Part shown: positions 10,825 to 22,083 of the stretch, piece after piece
Layout: every line of letters begins with the position of its first letter
How positions within the stretch are numbered: the first letter of the stretch is position 1
Assembly: GCF_000003815.2 (NCBI RefSeq)
Contig: NC_049997.1
Coordinates: forward strand, 8,734,431 to 8,798,430
Reading direction: 5' to 3'
Source of the DNA: Branchiostoma floridae
Lineage: Eukaryota > Chordata > Leptocardii > Amphioxiformes > Branchiostomatidae
DNA: 64,000 nucleotides
The notes under the pieces: generated by a model
The model's input: the letters and a program-made list of their open reading frames with translations, nothing else
Told to the model about the DNA's origin: nothing
Databases searched by the model: none
Program-made: the position numbers and the translations under genes

Positions 10825-12204
10825 GCGACCGTTCAGCAAACAAAATCGGAACCGCGACCTTTCGTTTTATGATAGGCATTTGGTAAAATTATGATTTGAG
10901 AGGCCAAAGCACAAACATATAATATAAGACGTCCAAAATGAGTTCTTCATCTAAGAAACACAAAATTCTAGGTCACTCTGCGGGCGTGGCGACGTCTTAG
11001 CTTCTAGTGGAAAGAAGTTACAAATCACCATCAAACGGAATGCTGGAATTAAAACTTTCTTGTTGAAGTTTTACTGTCTACCAGGGGAGTCTTTGTGAGT
11101 GACATAATGACTTGTCAGTTGAACCGTAAAGCTTTCCAAGCTTTCTATCCATGACAAGAATCGTCAAATTGGCTGTGTACCGTCTTCTTAAGTGATTGTC
11201 GAGATCGTTAGCGAACATAAGAGACCTCTTGAGAGACATTCCTCTGCAACATCTGTGCGAATTCGCGTGACAAGCAGGCACACTTAAGTCTAATACAAAG
11301 ATTGTAAAAGAAAAGTCTAAATTTACCTTGTGTCAGTACTGTATACTAAGCCATCCTACCAGTCTCCGGCTGCACCATTATCCTCCTAAAACAATGCTAC
11401 TCTGCAATATTCAAAATAAATACACACCAATACGAAACAACAACAAACACAGGCCAAAAAAATACATTCGTTATCGCGGAATTAGATAGCCTGTTAAAGC
11501 GTGCCTACTGTATGTCAATAATTCTTGAGCTATGAGAAAATAAAGGACAATTGGAAGGGTCCAATTCCTTTTTAATACACATTGTAGATAAAGAATAAGT
11601 TCTTCATGTCTTTCAAGGGCGTCGTTTGGTTGCTGTTAACAAGAACAAGATAACTCAAGCTAACTTGAAAACGGTTTTCAGACTTACATTTCAAATTGGC
11701 CCCTAGATGAAATAATTACTGTTTCACTAAAAACATGGTTCTCAGAAACAGCGTAAATCAATTTTTATAGTGTATGAATTGCTTGCATATTGTAAAATTG
11801 TGTTATAAAACATATGACTTTTGTAAAAATGGGAAATTTAGAACCAAATGTTTAAACATCGAGACTTAACAGTACATCAACTGAGCAAAGCTAGGGTTTT
11901 CAGACTCCTGTTTGGAACATAAATTGACTGGATAGTACGTGGAAGTAATTAGCAAATTTGATGTATATCGGTAGGAGTCGCTTTTGATCGTCTTCTTTCT
12001 TTGCAATGTACGTAATGTGCACGTACGCACTAAGAGAGGGTCAGATATTCTAAATAAGTTCAAAACTTCAGCATTTAACACCTGACTCTTATCAACTCCC
12101 TTTCCCGGGACAAAAAGAGCATAGTCAAGCTCAAAATTTCGAACCAACGCCCTCCCCACCTTAAAAAAAACCCCAGCCCCGTTCGAAGACTACAACAGAG
12201 GCTA
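10825..12204. other. Intergenic, no gene seen
   Basis: AT-rich unique-looking sequence. No convincing coding exon, RNA gene or repeat family was recognised. Confidence 0.5.
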
Positions 12205-12295
12205 ATGTGTGTGTGTGTGTGTGTATGTGTGTGCGTGTGTGTGAGTGTGTGTATGTGTGTGTGTGTGTGTGTGTGTGTCTGTGTGTGTGTGTGTG

Positions 12296-12331
<36 letters not shown>

Positions 12332-12365
12332 ACTATGTGTGTGTCTATGTGTGTATGTGTGTGCC
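12205..12365. repeat. (GT)n microsatellite
   Basis: About 160 bp of GT dinucleotides with scattered interruptions (GTAT, GCGT, GAGT, GGCA). Confidence 0.95.
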
Positions 12366-13549
12366 TGGCTGTCTGCTGGGGATAGCACTGTCTGGTAATT
12401 ACATACGAGTACTAAGCCGTCTTTTGTTACAAAGCCTTTGTGCCATTTCTGGGAACTGCGCCGTTTCACCTGCTACAATTCAAACATACGGACACTTACG
12501 TACTCTCGCACACATACATACGTGTGGCAACTTCCTAAACGAGGCAAGGCATTGTACTTGGCTTGTCAGGCAACTTTTCAACTGAGAGTTCGTACCCGTG
12601 AAACACATGTACACCTGTTCTCTCTACTTAATACAATGTACAACGCAACAACCCGCGACCCCCATGGTTCTGACACGCTCCCAACATCGCTCCCGGGCAC
12701 CGCATCTACACAACAAGGCCGCATTGGTCAGGGCTAGGAGAAATGCTGTGTTTCCGGTTAGTGAGCTGACCCGAGCAAATCCTGCCGACCTATAGCCTCC
12801 ATAGCAGGCTTCGAGCGGTGTTAGCCTTTTTTTGATGGGGGAGGGGGGCTGTCTCACGAGGTGGGGCAAACTCCCTTCTACGGCAAACACCCTTTCCCAG
12901 CACAACATAACCTAGCTAACCTAGCCATAGCGGTATCGCGTTACAACGCCCCCTAATAAATTAAAAAAAAAACCTCGAAGTCTGCGACGGAGGCTACCGA
13001 GCCCAGCCTTCTATGACCGACTACAGGCAAGGGACGTGGAAGAGAACTTATCCCATATTCGGTCGGCATTTTGAATGGCACCGATCTGACATCTGAGGGA
13101 CGAAAGTCAGAACAGAATTCCGGGCAGCCTTGCAAATTTTCCCTGTATCTTACACTATTCTTAACAGATCGAGGCTTTGAACATTAGTGTAAAAATGTAT
13201 AGTAAGAATTGCACTTCTTTCTTTATAGGTTATTGACATAGATATTGTATATAATAATAACATAGATCTAACCCTTTATTTGGTTGATTGTATATTGACT
13301 GTTACCATGGCTAGCCATTGATGATAGCCTCCGTCTAGTTGGGTAGCCCTGGCTGCCCTGGCTGTATTTCTTACAGCCAAATTAATCAAATGAATACGAT
13401 GTTGAAAATACATGACATTGTATACAATTTCACACCTCAGTTTTACATCATGAAACAGACGAGTGTTTATGGGAATTTTTTTCCACTGAAATTTTAAAAA
13501 AGAAGAGAGAGAATCCTTACCTTAATACGAACCGACCATGTTTTGTTAA
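12366..13549. other. Intergenic, no gene seen
   Basis: Mixed sequence with a short poly-A stretch near 12962. Frames up to 99 residues lack recognisable domains. Confidence 0.5.
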
Positions 13550-13781
13550 GCCCCCTTTCCACTAGACGGCGCTCGCGATGCGCTCTCACTGCGACCTAAA
13601 TAGGAAATGTGTAACCTTTGATTTCTTACTGGGTATATCATACAGCATGTGGAAGGGTGACTGGCAGGACAACAAAACACATAAATTCGGTTTTTTGTAC
13701 AATTTGTTGCGCGATCTGTGAAATTCTAGGTCGCAGAGAGAGCGTGGCGAGAGCGCCGTCCTAGCAGACGGGATTGGAAAC
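13550..13781. mobile_element. PIF/Harbinger-like MITE, family B, copy 2
   Basis: The left end CCCCCTTTCCACTAGACGGC follows a TTA. The right end carries GAGAGCGCCGTCCTAG and a damaged terminus (ATTGGAAA). The interior TAGGAAATGTGTAACCTTTG matches the reverse of copy 1. Confidence 0.78.
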
Positions 13782-14863
13782 ACAACAATAATTTCTGCAG
13801 GCCTCAGGTAATTATCGTACCTGCCAACCGCGCCTTCTGGTGTTTTCCCGCTGATTGATCTGACCTGTCTCCTGTGTGCACGCGGAGCGCTAATTGTTCG
13901 GCAAAAATCACGCCTGGAGCCAAACAAGGCCGCACCTTTCCGCTTACGTCGTGGGGAGATCAGACACAGTCAGCCGCCCACAGAAACACCTGCGTCCCGG
14001 TCCCTTCCGGAAGATTTCAAACTCTTGAAGTGACGATGGATCATACCATAAAACAGAGGTGATCTTTTATTACAACTTTCTATTGCCAAAACAGTACATT
14101 CGAAAGAGCCCCATGTCCGTTTTAAATCTCATTTGTTCGTATATCCTCCATAAGATAAGCCTTTGTTTTTCGAGCTGAATATTTATAAGAAGTACCTTTG
14201 CATGATAATCTCACGTGTAAAAATGTTTAATACTTAGAGATTGCTTTGAACAGTTCCCGGTTTAAATTGTCGTAGGGAATCGAACTCGCAAAGTTTAACC
14301 TTTTTTGTTCTCTGGTTACAGGGCTACGTCTAACAAAAACAGCCGCTAGCGAAAGAGGATGGTATGGGACTCAGTTGGATGACGAAACTATTTTCACAAC
14401 AAAAGTTAAAACTTTCCCAAGGCCTGTACTAAAGACAACCTCTGTGAAGATGTGAAGAAGTTAAACTACGTGAAGATACCAGGGATTATACCGGATAAGG
14501 CATGGCCTTAAAACGACAGGGGCTTAGTCACAGGAAACATTAAGCTGGGGGACGCAGGTGTAACTGACAGAGTTTTCAGGACGAACTGTGAATAGTGCGG
14601 TTGCTCATCGTCGGAAATGGCCGTTTAACACTTTACAGGATGTACTGACTGTGTAACAGTGTTGTGAGTTGCCGGTGGTCTGTGTTTTGATGCTGTTTCA
14701 AACGAGAACTACCGTCGAATCGCCTGTAAAAGTACTTATTAGTAGGACAATGGACCTGGCTATTTAGTGCAGAGAAAATTGAGGCCAGCTAACTACAGAA
14801 GTCTGCTGCTTTTAACTCCCACTGGGCTGTTTACATGTAGTACAACTCTAACAAAACACCAAG
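13782..14863 (+). other. 5' flank of the two-TM gene at 14.9 kb
   Basis: No supported coding exon. It may include the promoter and 5' UTR of the downstream gene, but no TATA box or clear untranslated exon could be assigned. Confidence 0.4.
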
Positions 14864-15034
14864 ATGGCGAAGTGTTGTTCAAACTGTTGGTACGATCGTG
14901 CGTGTTGGTTTTTCGGACTTTTCACGTCTATCTTCGGCGGGATCTCGGTTTTCTTCGGGATCGGAGCCCTCATGTACTGGAACAACCACGACTTGATCGA
15001 CGAGTTTGCTATCCCGATCTGGGTCGGCGTTTTT
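14864..15034 (+). CDS. Exon 1 of two-TM gene (TM1 and start of TM2)
   Basis: 57 codons ending IWVGVF at donor TTT|GTAAGT, phase 0. The ATG lies in CAAGATGGCG. Confidence 0.8.
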
Positions 15035-18000
15035 GTAAGTATTTCTTTCTAGAATGTATTCTTAGCTCTGTTCAGACCCTTATAGTTCCTAGTTGAACAT
15101 CGGGCACCAAATTTCCTTGATGTTTTTGTAGCAGAGTATATATATTTTACTGAGAGGGCTTTCTAACACTTCCACATTACCATACTCTATCGAGCTAGAG
15201 GCACCTCCTTGAACACGGGACCTCCATTTTACGTTCCTCACGAAAGACGGACATAGCCAAAACGTGATGCCCTTCCCAAGATTGAACCAGTTACTAATTT
15301 CATGCAGTTTTTACTTATGTTAACATCTATTCTATGTTCCAACGTAAACAGACCCTCAGAAGATCCATATAGTCTAGCGTACAACCAAATTTCTTGACAG
15401 TCCACCACCGGACATACCTACGGCCCCAACTCTATCGCCTTGAACTTTTCATAAACAGATAAAGAACCAAACAAATAAACGAGCTAACTAACGAACGAAG
15501 AAAGAGACAAAAGAGATATTCAATTTGATTTGAGTTTTTGTTGGATGTAAAGTGTACAGCAGGATGTGGTGCTGTAGTGTTATTCATTTACAGATATGTC
15601 GGAAGCAATTTAGTCAAACTTTCAAGAACAAGTTTGGAAAGTTAAGAAGAGTCTGAAGTACAGTAGACTCTATGGTATGGTCACAAACTGTTAACAGAGC
15701 ACTGTAGTCGGCACAGACAGCCATGTGGCTTGTTAAATATGCTAATCACAGGCTTTCAAACGTCCGGAATATGTGAGTCATCTTGACAATTTTATGCACT
15801 GGTGGGTGACCCAAAAATTGCAAACAGACGCCCCCAAAACCTTTCATACTCGTAAAAAACACCAAACCATGCACTACGACATGTTAATCTATCTACATCT
15901 GTGGCATTTGTATAGGTTTAACATTTCTTAGTTGTGTGCACTTCTGTTGTCATTGTTTTGTTCAATCTGTTGTCTTCATTTTCGTTGCCACCTCAAATAT
16001 GTAACAAACCATTTTGCATTGCCTCTGGCGACTGAATATGTGACATGGTTGTCGGGTATATTTCCGCAAGGTGGAAAGACAAGAAATCTGGCTGTACAAA
16101 TCGCAGTTGGTAAATGCCCATTTTTCGCTATAACGTTTTCTCTTTTTTCTCTTGTTAATTTGTAAGTCTTTCGTTTCATAATTCAAACGAAATCATCCGT
16201 GATTATCATCGGACTATTCCTATTTGAATAGCCTCGAGCCTACAAGGGTCACTCAGGCGACTGACCTCATTTGAAATCTAACAATCAAAATATAAATGAT
16301 GCACCTTATTTTTATCCGAACACAAAAACATTCCTACATACAAAACTACATCTTCAGTGTAAAAGAATATTCTTTACGGTAGAGTTGAGTTTATGTGATA
16401 TTTAGTGTTGCACTTATTAACACAAACATCGCGGATATATATCGGGGTATTCAAGCCCAATTCATCGGTGTGGAAGATTCACTTGTCCAACCGGATAGTT
16501 TGGCCTCAGGTTGGTTTATTGTGGTCATAATTGCCATGGGTGTGACACAAAAACTGACCACTAGGCCGTTTGTAGTGGTCAGTTTTGTTTCGTAAGCAAC
16601 GCCTAATCTTCTTCATGAATGACCAATACGTTTGCTGGTAATCGTAAACAATCTTCCATTTTGTTAAAAAGTTGTGCACGAGATAAGATGCAGGTGCATA
16701 CTGCAGTTGATCCAATTCCCAACAGAGGGCGCACTTTTCAATGACAAGTTTTTTTACCCACCTTGAGTTGACGATTAAAAAAGGCGTTGGATCTTGTCCA
16801 GTTTTCATAAGCCTACTCTTCAAACAAATCGTAGCCGTAACCTATCAATAACAATATTGGATAACCTTAACTCCAATATTTTAAGGTATGAATACTTGGA
16901 TATGATAGATTTTGTATCTAATGAAAACTTATGGAATAGATCAGATGTACTAACCACGATGTTTGTTTCCACAGTTGATCTGCATCGGTGGGCTGGTTAT
17001 GGCGAATAACAAATGCAGAAGATGGGAAGACATCAACAAAGAGGTACATTCATCAATTTGCTTGTTTTTATCTTTCTTTGGCTGTGTACTTAGCAACCTC
17101 TCAAATGTTCATGAATTTAAAGATTGATATTATTAGGTTATTCGTTTGTAGTCATAAACGTTGATGAAGGACATAGATAACAGCATTGCAGTAATGAAGA
17201 CGATATGACTATTTCATTGATAATAGGTTTGTTCGTAATGTCGAGCATTACTGTATTAATTTATTACTAACAAATATGTTGTTGTAAAGAATATTGGAAA
17301 AGAGATTTATTGATACATTTGTGGATAATTTTAGCCCTTCTAAACGATATTCCGAATAAAGACACTAGTGACAACGCCAAATTGATAAAAAGACCAGCAT
17401 GATTATACAACAGCCATAATACTAATCCTATCACCGGACTTCAGGAAAGTGTTTGATGTGTGTTTTTCTGTGTGTGATTCTAGTACTTGGAGGAACTTGA
17501 ACTAAAACTCATATCGGAAGAAGAGCCGAAGCCTGTCAAGAGGATGGAAAGTTTCACTCGACTCTTCAAATCCAGGTCCAGGTTGTCTATCCGTAGCGAC
17601 GTTGGAAAGGGTAAAGCTTCTCAGTCAGTCAACCAAGTCTCTGAGAAACAGATCTTCGAGAGACTAGACTTGTTGCGCAAGGAGAGGGAAAATGAAGCCG
17701 CTAGTCGACAAGGTTCTCCTAAATCTAAGTCCCGACACGATAAAATCAGACGACAGGCTAAATACGAGTTGTTGAACGAGTTGGGGGACCAACCGTTACA
17801 CCTGAGTTCGTCTTGGTACTCCGATCTTAACTGTTTAACGGATGAAGATATGAACAAGTGTCAAGATAACATGAGGAATAAAAGGTTTAAGCCAATTCCC
17901 GATCATATCAATCACGATAGAAACGACAATGGAAATGAACAGCTTGGAAATGAACATTGGTCACCAGATGATCGCTCAAGTAAAAGGCAGGAAAGAGACA

Positions 18001-20075
18001 GAAGACGAGGTGAAAAGGGTAACAGAAGACACCGTGATACAGGCAAAGTTGATGAGTTTGAGATGCTAGCAATGGGACAATACAGCGAATCAGCTCATTC
18101 GACCCACAAATCAAAACAAAGAAGAAGCCTACAGAAAAGAAAGCAGGGAGCAGACATTGAGCAAGAGGAGCGGTACGGGGATAATGAAATCCCTATAGAG
18201 ACTGTTTCACGTAGAGCTGAGAGGAGACCAGAGTATAGGAGGTCATTCTCGGAAGGTTATCGTGAAACTGGTAGCATTTCCGACTTCAACGATGAGAACA
18301 TGATTGAGAAGAGGCTCCATGATAAAAGAAACTCTACAGCATCATTGGGGACCGGTGTTGTTCAACATCACACGTCAGGCAACTTTCTAGAGGTGCCTGG
18401 AGTAAGACGAAAGAAGCGGGAAAAGGATCTGTCTACAGATGTGTGGCAACAAGATTCTAGAAGTCTCCCTGGAACTCCCGAAGGAAGGCGAAAGGCAGTT
18501 CGGGAAGAGACAGACATTCCTCTGTACACAAAAAGTCTTCCTGGGACGCCAGAGAGAAGAAGGCGCATCCCCAATCCGTTAGGCTATCACGACCGTTTGG
18601 ACTCTACCACGATTAACTTCTACCAAAAGTCAAGTCGGATCGGAGAAGTCAAGCGGAAATCCCCGAGTCAAAGATCGGTGAACAGCATGGCGGAGTATCA
18701 GAAGCGATCGCTCGATAAGTTTATGATTCCTGCGTTTATGGAACAGCAGCAAGGTATCACGACCGAGCCTGACTACTACACCACAACAAGCTTGGACAGG
18801 AAGCAGCAAAGAGCTCGGCACAGGTCACAGCCTTTGGCAATGTCAGAAAATCATGGTAGCAGCATTGACTGTATGGATGGCAGTAGGCGACGGTCTATCC
18901 CTGGCATCATCATCTCACAGGACGCACTCGATGGGCATTTAAACCCCGACGACTCTATCCAAAACATGAATGGATCACAGCAATTTGCTTCTCCCAATAC
19001 TTACAGGCGAATGTCTGTACGACCAAAAGTGTCGACCCGCGCTGACTACATATCATTAGGTTTATCAACTCCTACTTCGAGGTCGCCTAAACAGTCTCCT
19101 GCTCAAAGACGTAGGAAGACTGAACCAGCGCTGGCAGGACTCGAGTCCTTAAAAACTTACAGGGATTCCCTCGAGGCAGATGGATACACCAGTGCGGAGT
19201 TAGAGGCAGACATCTATGACCACATGGTAAGAGAAAGGATGAGAAAGTTCAAGGGAAACATCACAGAGCCCAAAGTAATTTTCCCGACCCGCAAACGCCA
19301 TCGCACTGCACCAGCGCCGGTGTCGCCTGCAACACGCAGGAGGTATTTAGATGACATGCACCAGTCTCCTTTCTTTGGTCTACAGGATGAAGACGATGAC
19401 ATGAATGATGCGCATGCCTACAGCAAGTTCGGCTCGAGGAAACAGAGCCTTCCACCATATTTGGACCGAAGGCAGCGAAGAACGTCGGGAAAACACCGAA
19501 AACCAAGCATTCCATATCTCGAATCGTACTCTTCTGAATCAGAGGAAGGGGAAGAGGCAAGCCTGCTTGGCTCGAGAGTTACGCTGAATTCTCGCGGCGG
19601 CAAGAACTCCCGCACAGTCTCTCCAACGGGCTCTCTGGAGGGTATCCTGAGGAGAACCGGTTCTCCACCGGAATTCAAGATGGCGGCGCGCAATAAGAAA
19701 GCAAAGCATCACGGGAGACATTTCGAAGGCGGAATGATCATGTCCGAACCCCGTAAGAAGAAGGTTCGTTCTCCAAAGTTAGTGTCAGACATGTATGAGA
19801 CGTCTGGGCAAGAAAACAGCGCGACAGAAAGCGAAACGTTCCCGCCAACAACATGGGAGACAGAGTATTCAACAGGGAAAAAGAACAACGACCTCCCGAA
19901 GAGCGTTTACTCGGAAGAAGACGAAATAAGGCTTCTCTACAACTCAAATAATGAAGATGCCCCGTATGTGAAAAACAATGACGGGAAAGTGGGCAACTCG
20001 CGGGCGCACGTGCTTCTGAATGATGACAAGGAAGGTGTGATGGTAGTCGTGGTGAAGAAGAGAGACACTTTATAG
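14864..20075 (+). CDS. Two-pass membrane protein with long basic disordered tail (three exons)
   Basis: Joined from 14864-15034, 16975-17043 and 17484-20075, this encodes about 943 residues. I do not recognise the family. The short N terminus has a Cys cluster (CCSNCW). Hydrophobic segments lie at about 14-37 and 47-70 with a short acidic loop between them. An amphipathic, charged stretch follows (EDINKEYLEELELKL), and then some 850 residues of low-complexity, Arg/Lys/Ser/Glu-rich sequence without cysteines that looks disordered. Two copies of SLPGTPE followed by an Arg-rich run occur within exon 3 (18466-18560). The C terminus ends KRDTL. Splice sites are GT/AG, all in phase 0. The start context CAAGATGGCG is strong. 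The membrane module and intron positions match the gene at 31264-34239, so the two are diverged paralogues. A scaffold or adaptor anchored in a membrane is plausible but unproven. Confidence 0.82.
15035..16974 (+). other. Intron 1 of two-TM gene
   Basis: A 1,940-bp AT-rich intron that includes a perfect hairpin at 16551-16585. No gene inside. Confidence 0.75.
16551..16585. other. Perfect intronic hairpin
   Basis: AAACTGACCACTA and its exact complement TAGTGGTCAGTTT enclose a 9-nt spacer (13-bp stem). It may be a remnant of a transposon end or a structured RNA element. Confidence 0.6.
16975..17043 (+). CDS. Exon 2 of two-TM gene (rest of TM2)
   Basis: A 23-codon exon between TTTCCACAG and GAG|GTACAT. 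It begins LICIGGLVMANN, completing TM2, and ends DINKE. Both borders are phase 0. It aligns with the 24-codon exon 2 of the paralogue. Confidence 0.82.
17484..20075 (+). CDS. Exon 3 of two-TM gene (long disordered tail)
   Basis: It starts after GATTCTAG with YLEELELK and stays open for 863 codons to a TAG at 20073-20075. The composition is strongly charged with many RRR/KKR clusters and SP/TP sites, suggesting phosphorylation and nucleic-acid or cytoskeletal contacts. No folded domain was recognised. Confidence 0.85.
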   Translation, partial: YLEELELKLISEEEPKPVKRMESFTRLFKSRSRLSIRSDVGKGKASQSVNQVSEKQIFERLDLLRKERENEAASRQGSPKSKSRHDKIRRQAKYELLNELGDQPLHLSSSWYSDLNCLTDEDMNKCQDNMRNKRFKPIPDHINHDRNDNGNEQLGNEHWSPDDRSSKRQERDRRRGEKGNRRHRDTGKVDEFEMLAMGQYSESAHSTHKSKQRRSLQKRKQGADIEQEERYGDNEIPIETVSRRAERRPEYRRSFSEGYRETGSISDFNDENMIEKRLHDKRNSTASLGTGVVQHHTSGNFLEVPGVRRKKREKDLSTDVWQQDSRSLPGTPEGRRKAVREETDIPLYTKSLPGTPERRRRIPNPLGYHDRLDSTTINFYQKSSRIGEVKRKSPSQRSVNSMAEYQKRSLDKFMIPAFMEQQQGITTEPDYYTTTSLDRKQQRARHRSQPLAMSENHGSSIDCMDGSRRRSIPGIIISQDALDGHLNPDDSIQNMNGSQQFASPNTYRRMSVRPKVSTRADYISLGLSTPTSRSPKQSPAQRRRKTEPALAGLESLKTYRDSLEADGYTSAELEADIYDHMVRERMRKFKGNITEPKVIFPTRKRHRTAPAPVSPATRRRYLDDMHQSPFFGLQDEDDDMNDAHAYSKFGSRKQSLPPYLDRRQRRTSGKHRKPSIPYLESYSSESEEGEEASLLGSRVTLNSRGGKNSRTVSPTGSLEGILRRTGSPPEFKMAARNKKAKHHGRHFEGGMIMSEPRKKKVRSPKLVSDMYETSGQENSATESETFPPTTWETEYSTGKKNNDLPKSVYSEEDEIRLLYNSNNEDAPYVKNNDGKVGNSRAHVLLNDDKEGVMVVVVKKRDTL

Positions 20076-20183
20076 TTGACTTAAGTTGTGAAAGGAAGGG
20101 GGTTATAAGTTGGACTGTACAAAATTGCGTTAGGTTATCTGTCACCAAATTTTTACCAAATTGTGAATGTTTGAACATTGAAA

Positions 20184-20189
20184 AATAAA
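20184..20189 (+). terminator. Candidate polyadenylation signal of the two-TM gene
   Basis: AATAAA about 110 bp after the stop codon. Another AATAAA lies near 20706. Confidence 0.5.
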
Positions 20190-20913
20190 TAGAAAAAAGC
20201 AAATTGCAAATAGATTGCAATTTTCTAGCGCAATTTTGCTCAGTCCAGTGATATAACGAGTCGTAAATGTACCTAATTGTATATACCATAAGGGAAAGGG
20301 GACAAATTGCAATAGCTGTCATTGCACAATTATTGCTGTTGTGATAATCGAAGGATGAATTTTAGGGCAGGGTAATAGTATTGGACTATTACTACCTCAT
20401 ATACAGACCTTATACTATGTATTGGTCTCAAAGTGATTTAAACTTTAAGTTAGTTATGTTGTCAGTCTGTTCAAAGACTGTATATTGATGTGTATAAAAT
20501 CCTTGGTCAGTTTTGTTACTAGACTGCTCTTCACTATGATGTTGATTTCTTTTATATTTTCTCGATAGATAAACCTGGGATGGTAATGATTTTCTCACAA
20601 TCTAGAGTTGTGTTTGATTATTTATTATTTTTCAGCACAAGTATATTTATGGTGCCTTATTCAATGAGGGCAATTGTATCAACGATTTAGATTTCAAGTG
20701 ACAGTAATAAACTGGTCTTAAGTAGGGATCACAGCCTAATTTAAGACTACTTAATCTTTTTTTAAATGCTTTTATTGCATTTAACTTCTCCTTACCACAA
20801 ACTATGTGTCTTCCGGGACAACACATAATGTGGTTATGATATTCAATGATGGTATAGTTGTTTATTCTTCATCTCAGTAAAAAGGTTATTCGTTTTCATA
20901 AGGTGTCCACGAC
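20190..20913. other. Intergenic, no gene seen
   Basis: AT-rich 3' flank, possibly part of the 3' UTR if the later AATAAA is used. Confidence 0.45.
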
Positions 20914-21006
20914 TAGTTCATATTCTTTATTTTTTTTGTCTTGGTCAGAAATATGGCATAGTTCATATTTTTTATAATTTTTTTGGCTTGGTCAGAAATA
21001 TGGCAT
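20914..21006. repeat. Two-copy tandem duplication of about 45 bp
   Basis: GTTCATATT...CTTGGTCAGAAATATGGCAT occurs twice in a row with small changes in the T-rich middle. Confidence 0.75.
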
Positions 21007-21860
21007 TGGCATCTATTAATGGATAGCTCGAAAAAAACTCCATCAACTCTGGCATTCCCTCTGTGTAATATGGATGAAAGCTCAGTGTGCAATGATCTCG
21101 CACTAACCAGTTCTAAATTTATAATCACTGAGCTTCTACCGACTAGAACTGCAGTACTTTTCAGTTCCACTGTGGGGCGCTTACACGCCTTTATCGTGGT
21201 GTATGCATCAAAGGAACGATCATCTATCAAACGTACTGATTGAACCTGTAAACTTTCGCGGAAAAAAGAAATTCTGCTAAGAGTAAGATGACTTCGATGA
21301 ATGTACGCAATTGCGCAGAGACTTCTCTTGAGTTACTCTCCCCTGACCCGGTGAAGACCCTACTATTCTGAGCACTTCAAGCGGTTAACCTGTCAAACAA
21401 AACACCATCTCGTCCAACGAGATCGTTACGCACTCTTCACCAGGTGCTTTTAACCGTTGACCTCCAGGTGTTCGCTAAGGCATCATTTATCATTTCGTAA
21501 CGGTTAAGTTGTGAACAGAGCTTTCTTTGCAGAATCAAGAAAATAGTCTTACTTACGACAGGTTTAAGAAAATTGATAGTCATCTTTGGAAAGGTCGCAT
21601 AGGCCATTCCTTGAAGGGGCGTGCTTGAATAGTGACAGTGTCGCTATGTGATGGCATTAAGTCCCGATTGTGTGAAAAGACTATCTTTAAAACAAGTGCT
21701 TTAAAAAAGCTGGCATTTTTCCAATGTTTGCGTGTGTACACGTTTTTTTTCTAGTTATTGGAATGTGCTGAAACTATTGTTTATATTAAATGGATGTAAA
21801 AAGGAAACAAGAACAATTTAAAATCACCCTCCCCTGGACTCGATCCCGGACCGTAGCTCT

Positions 21861-22083
21861 GCAAATCAGGCTGACGTCAGAGGTATTTGTGTAGTGACCC
21901 CTGAACCCGGAAGTCACTTCTCTGCATCATAGCGCACTTTTCAGAAAATGATATCTCAGCAATCGTATACCCCTGCTTTAACATTTTTACATTGTCACGG
22001 TCTCCATAGTACATACTACAAATCTGGTAAGTTAGAAGGTCCAGTTCTTTTTCGATAATACAGGGCGATCAATGAAAAATCGT
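21861..22083 (+). repeat. Interspersed repeat, copy 1
   Basis: Shares ordered blocks with 24014-24253: GCAAATCAGGCTGACG, ATATCTCA-CAATC, CCCCTGCTT, TTTTTACATTG, GGTAAGTT and GGCGATCAAT-GAAAATCG. Identity is about 70-75%. The family is not recognised. Confidence 0.7.

Noticed and set aside
12161-12585. Open frames of alternating CV or HT residues over GT/CA repeats (also 50175-50822)
   Set aside because: Microsatellite translations, not proteins.
19738-20322. 194-codon minus-strand frame near the end of the two-TM gene
   Set aside because: Mostly antisense to exon 3 and its 3' UTR; no recognisable protein.
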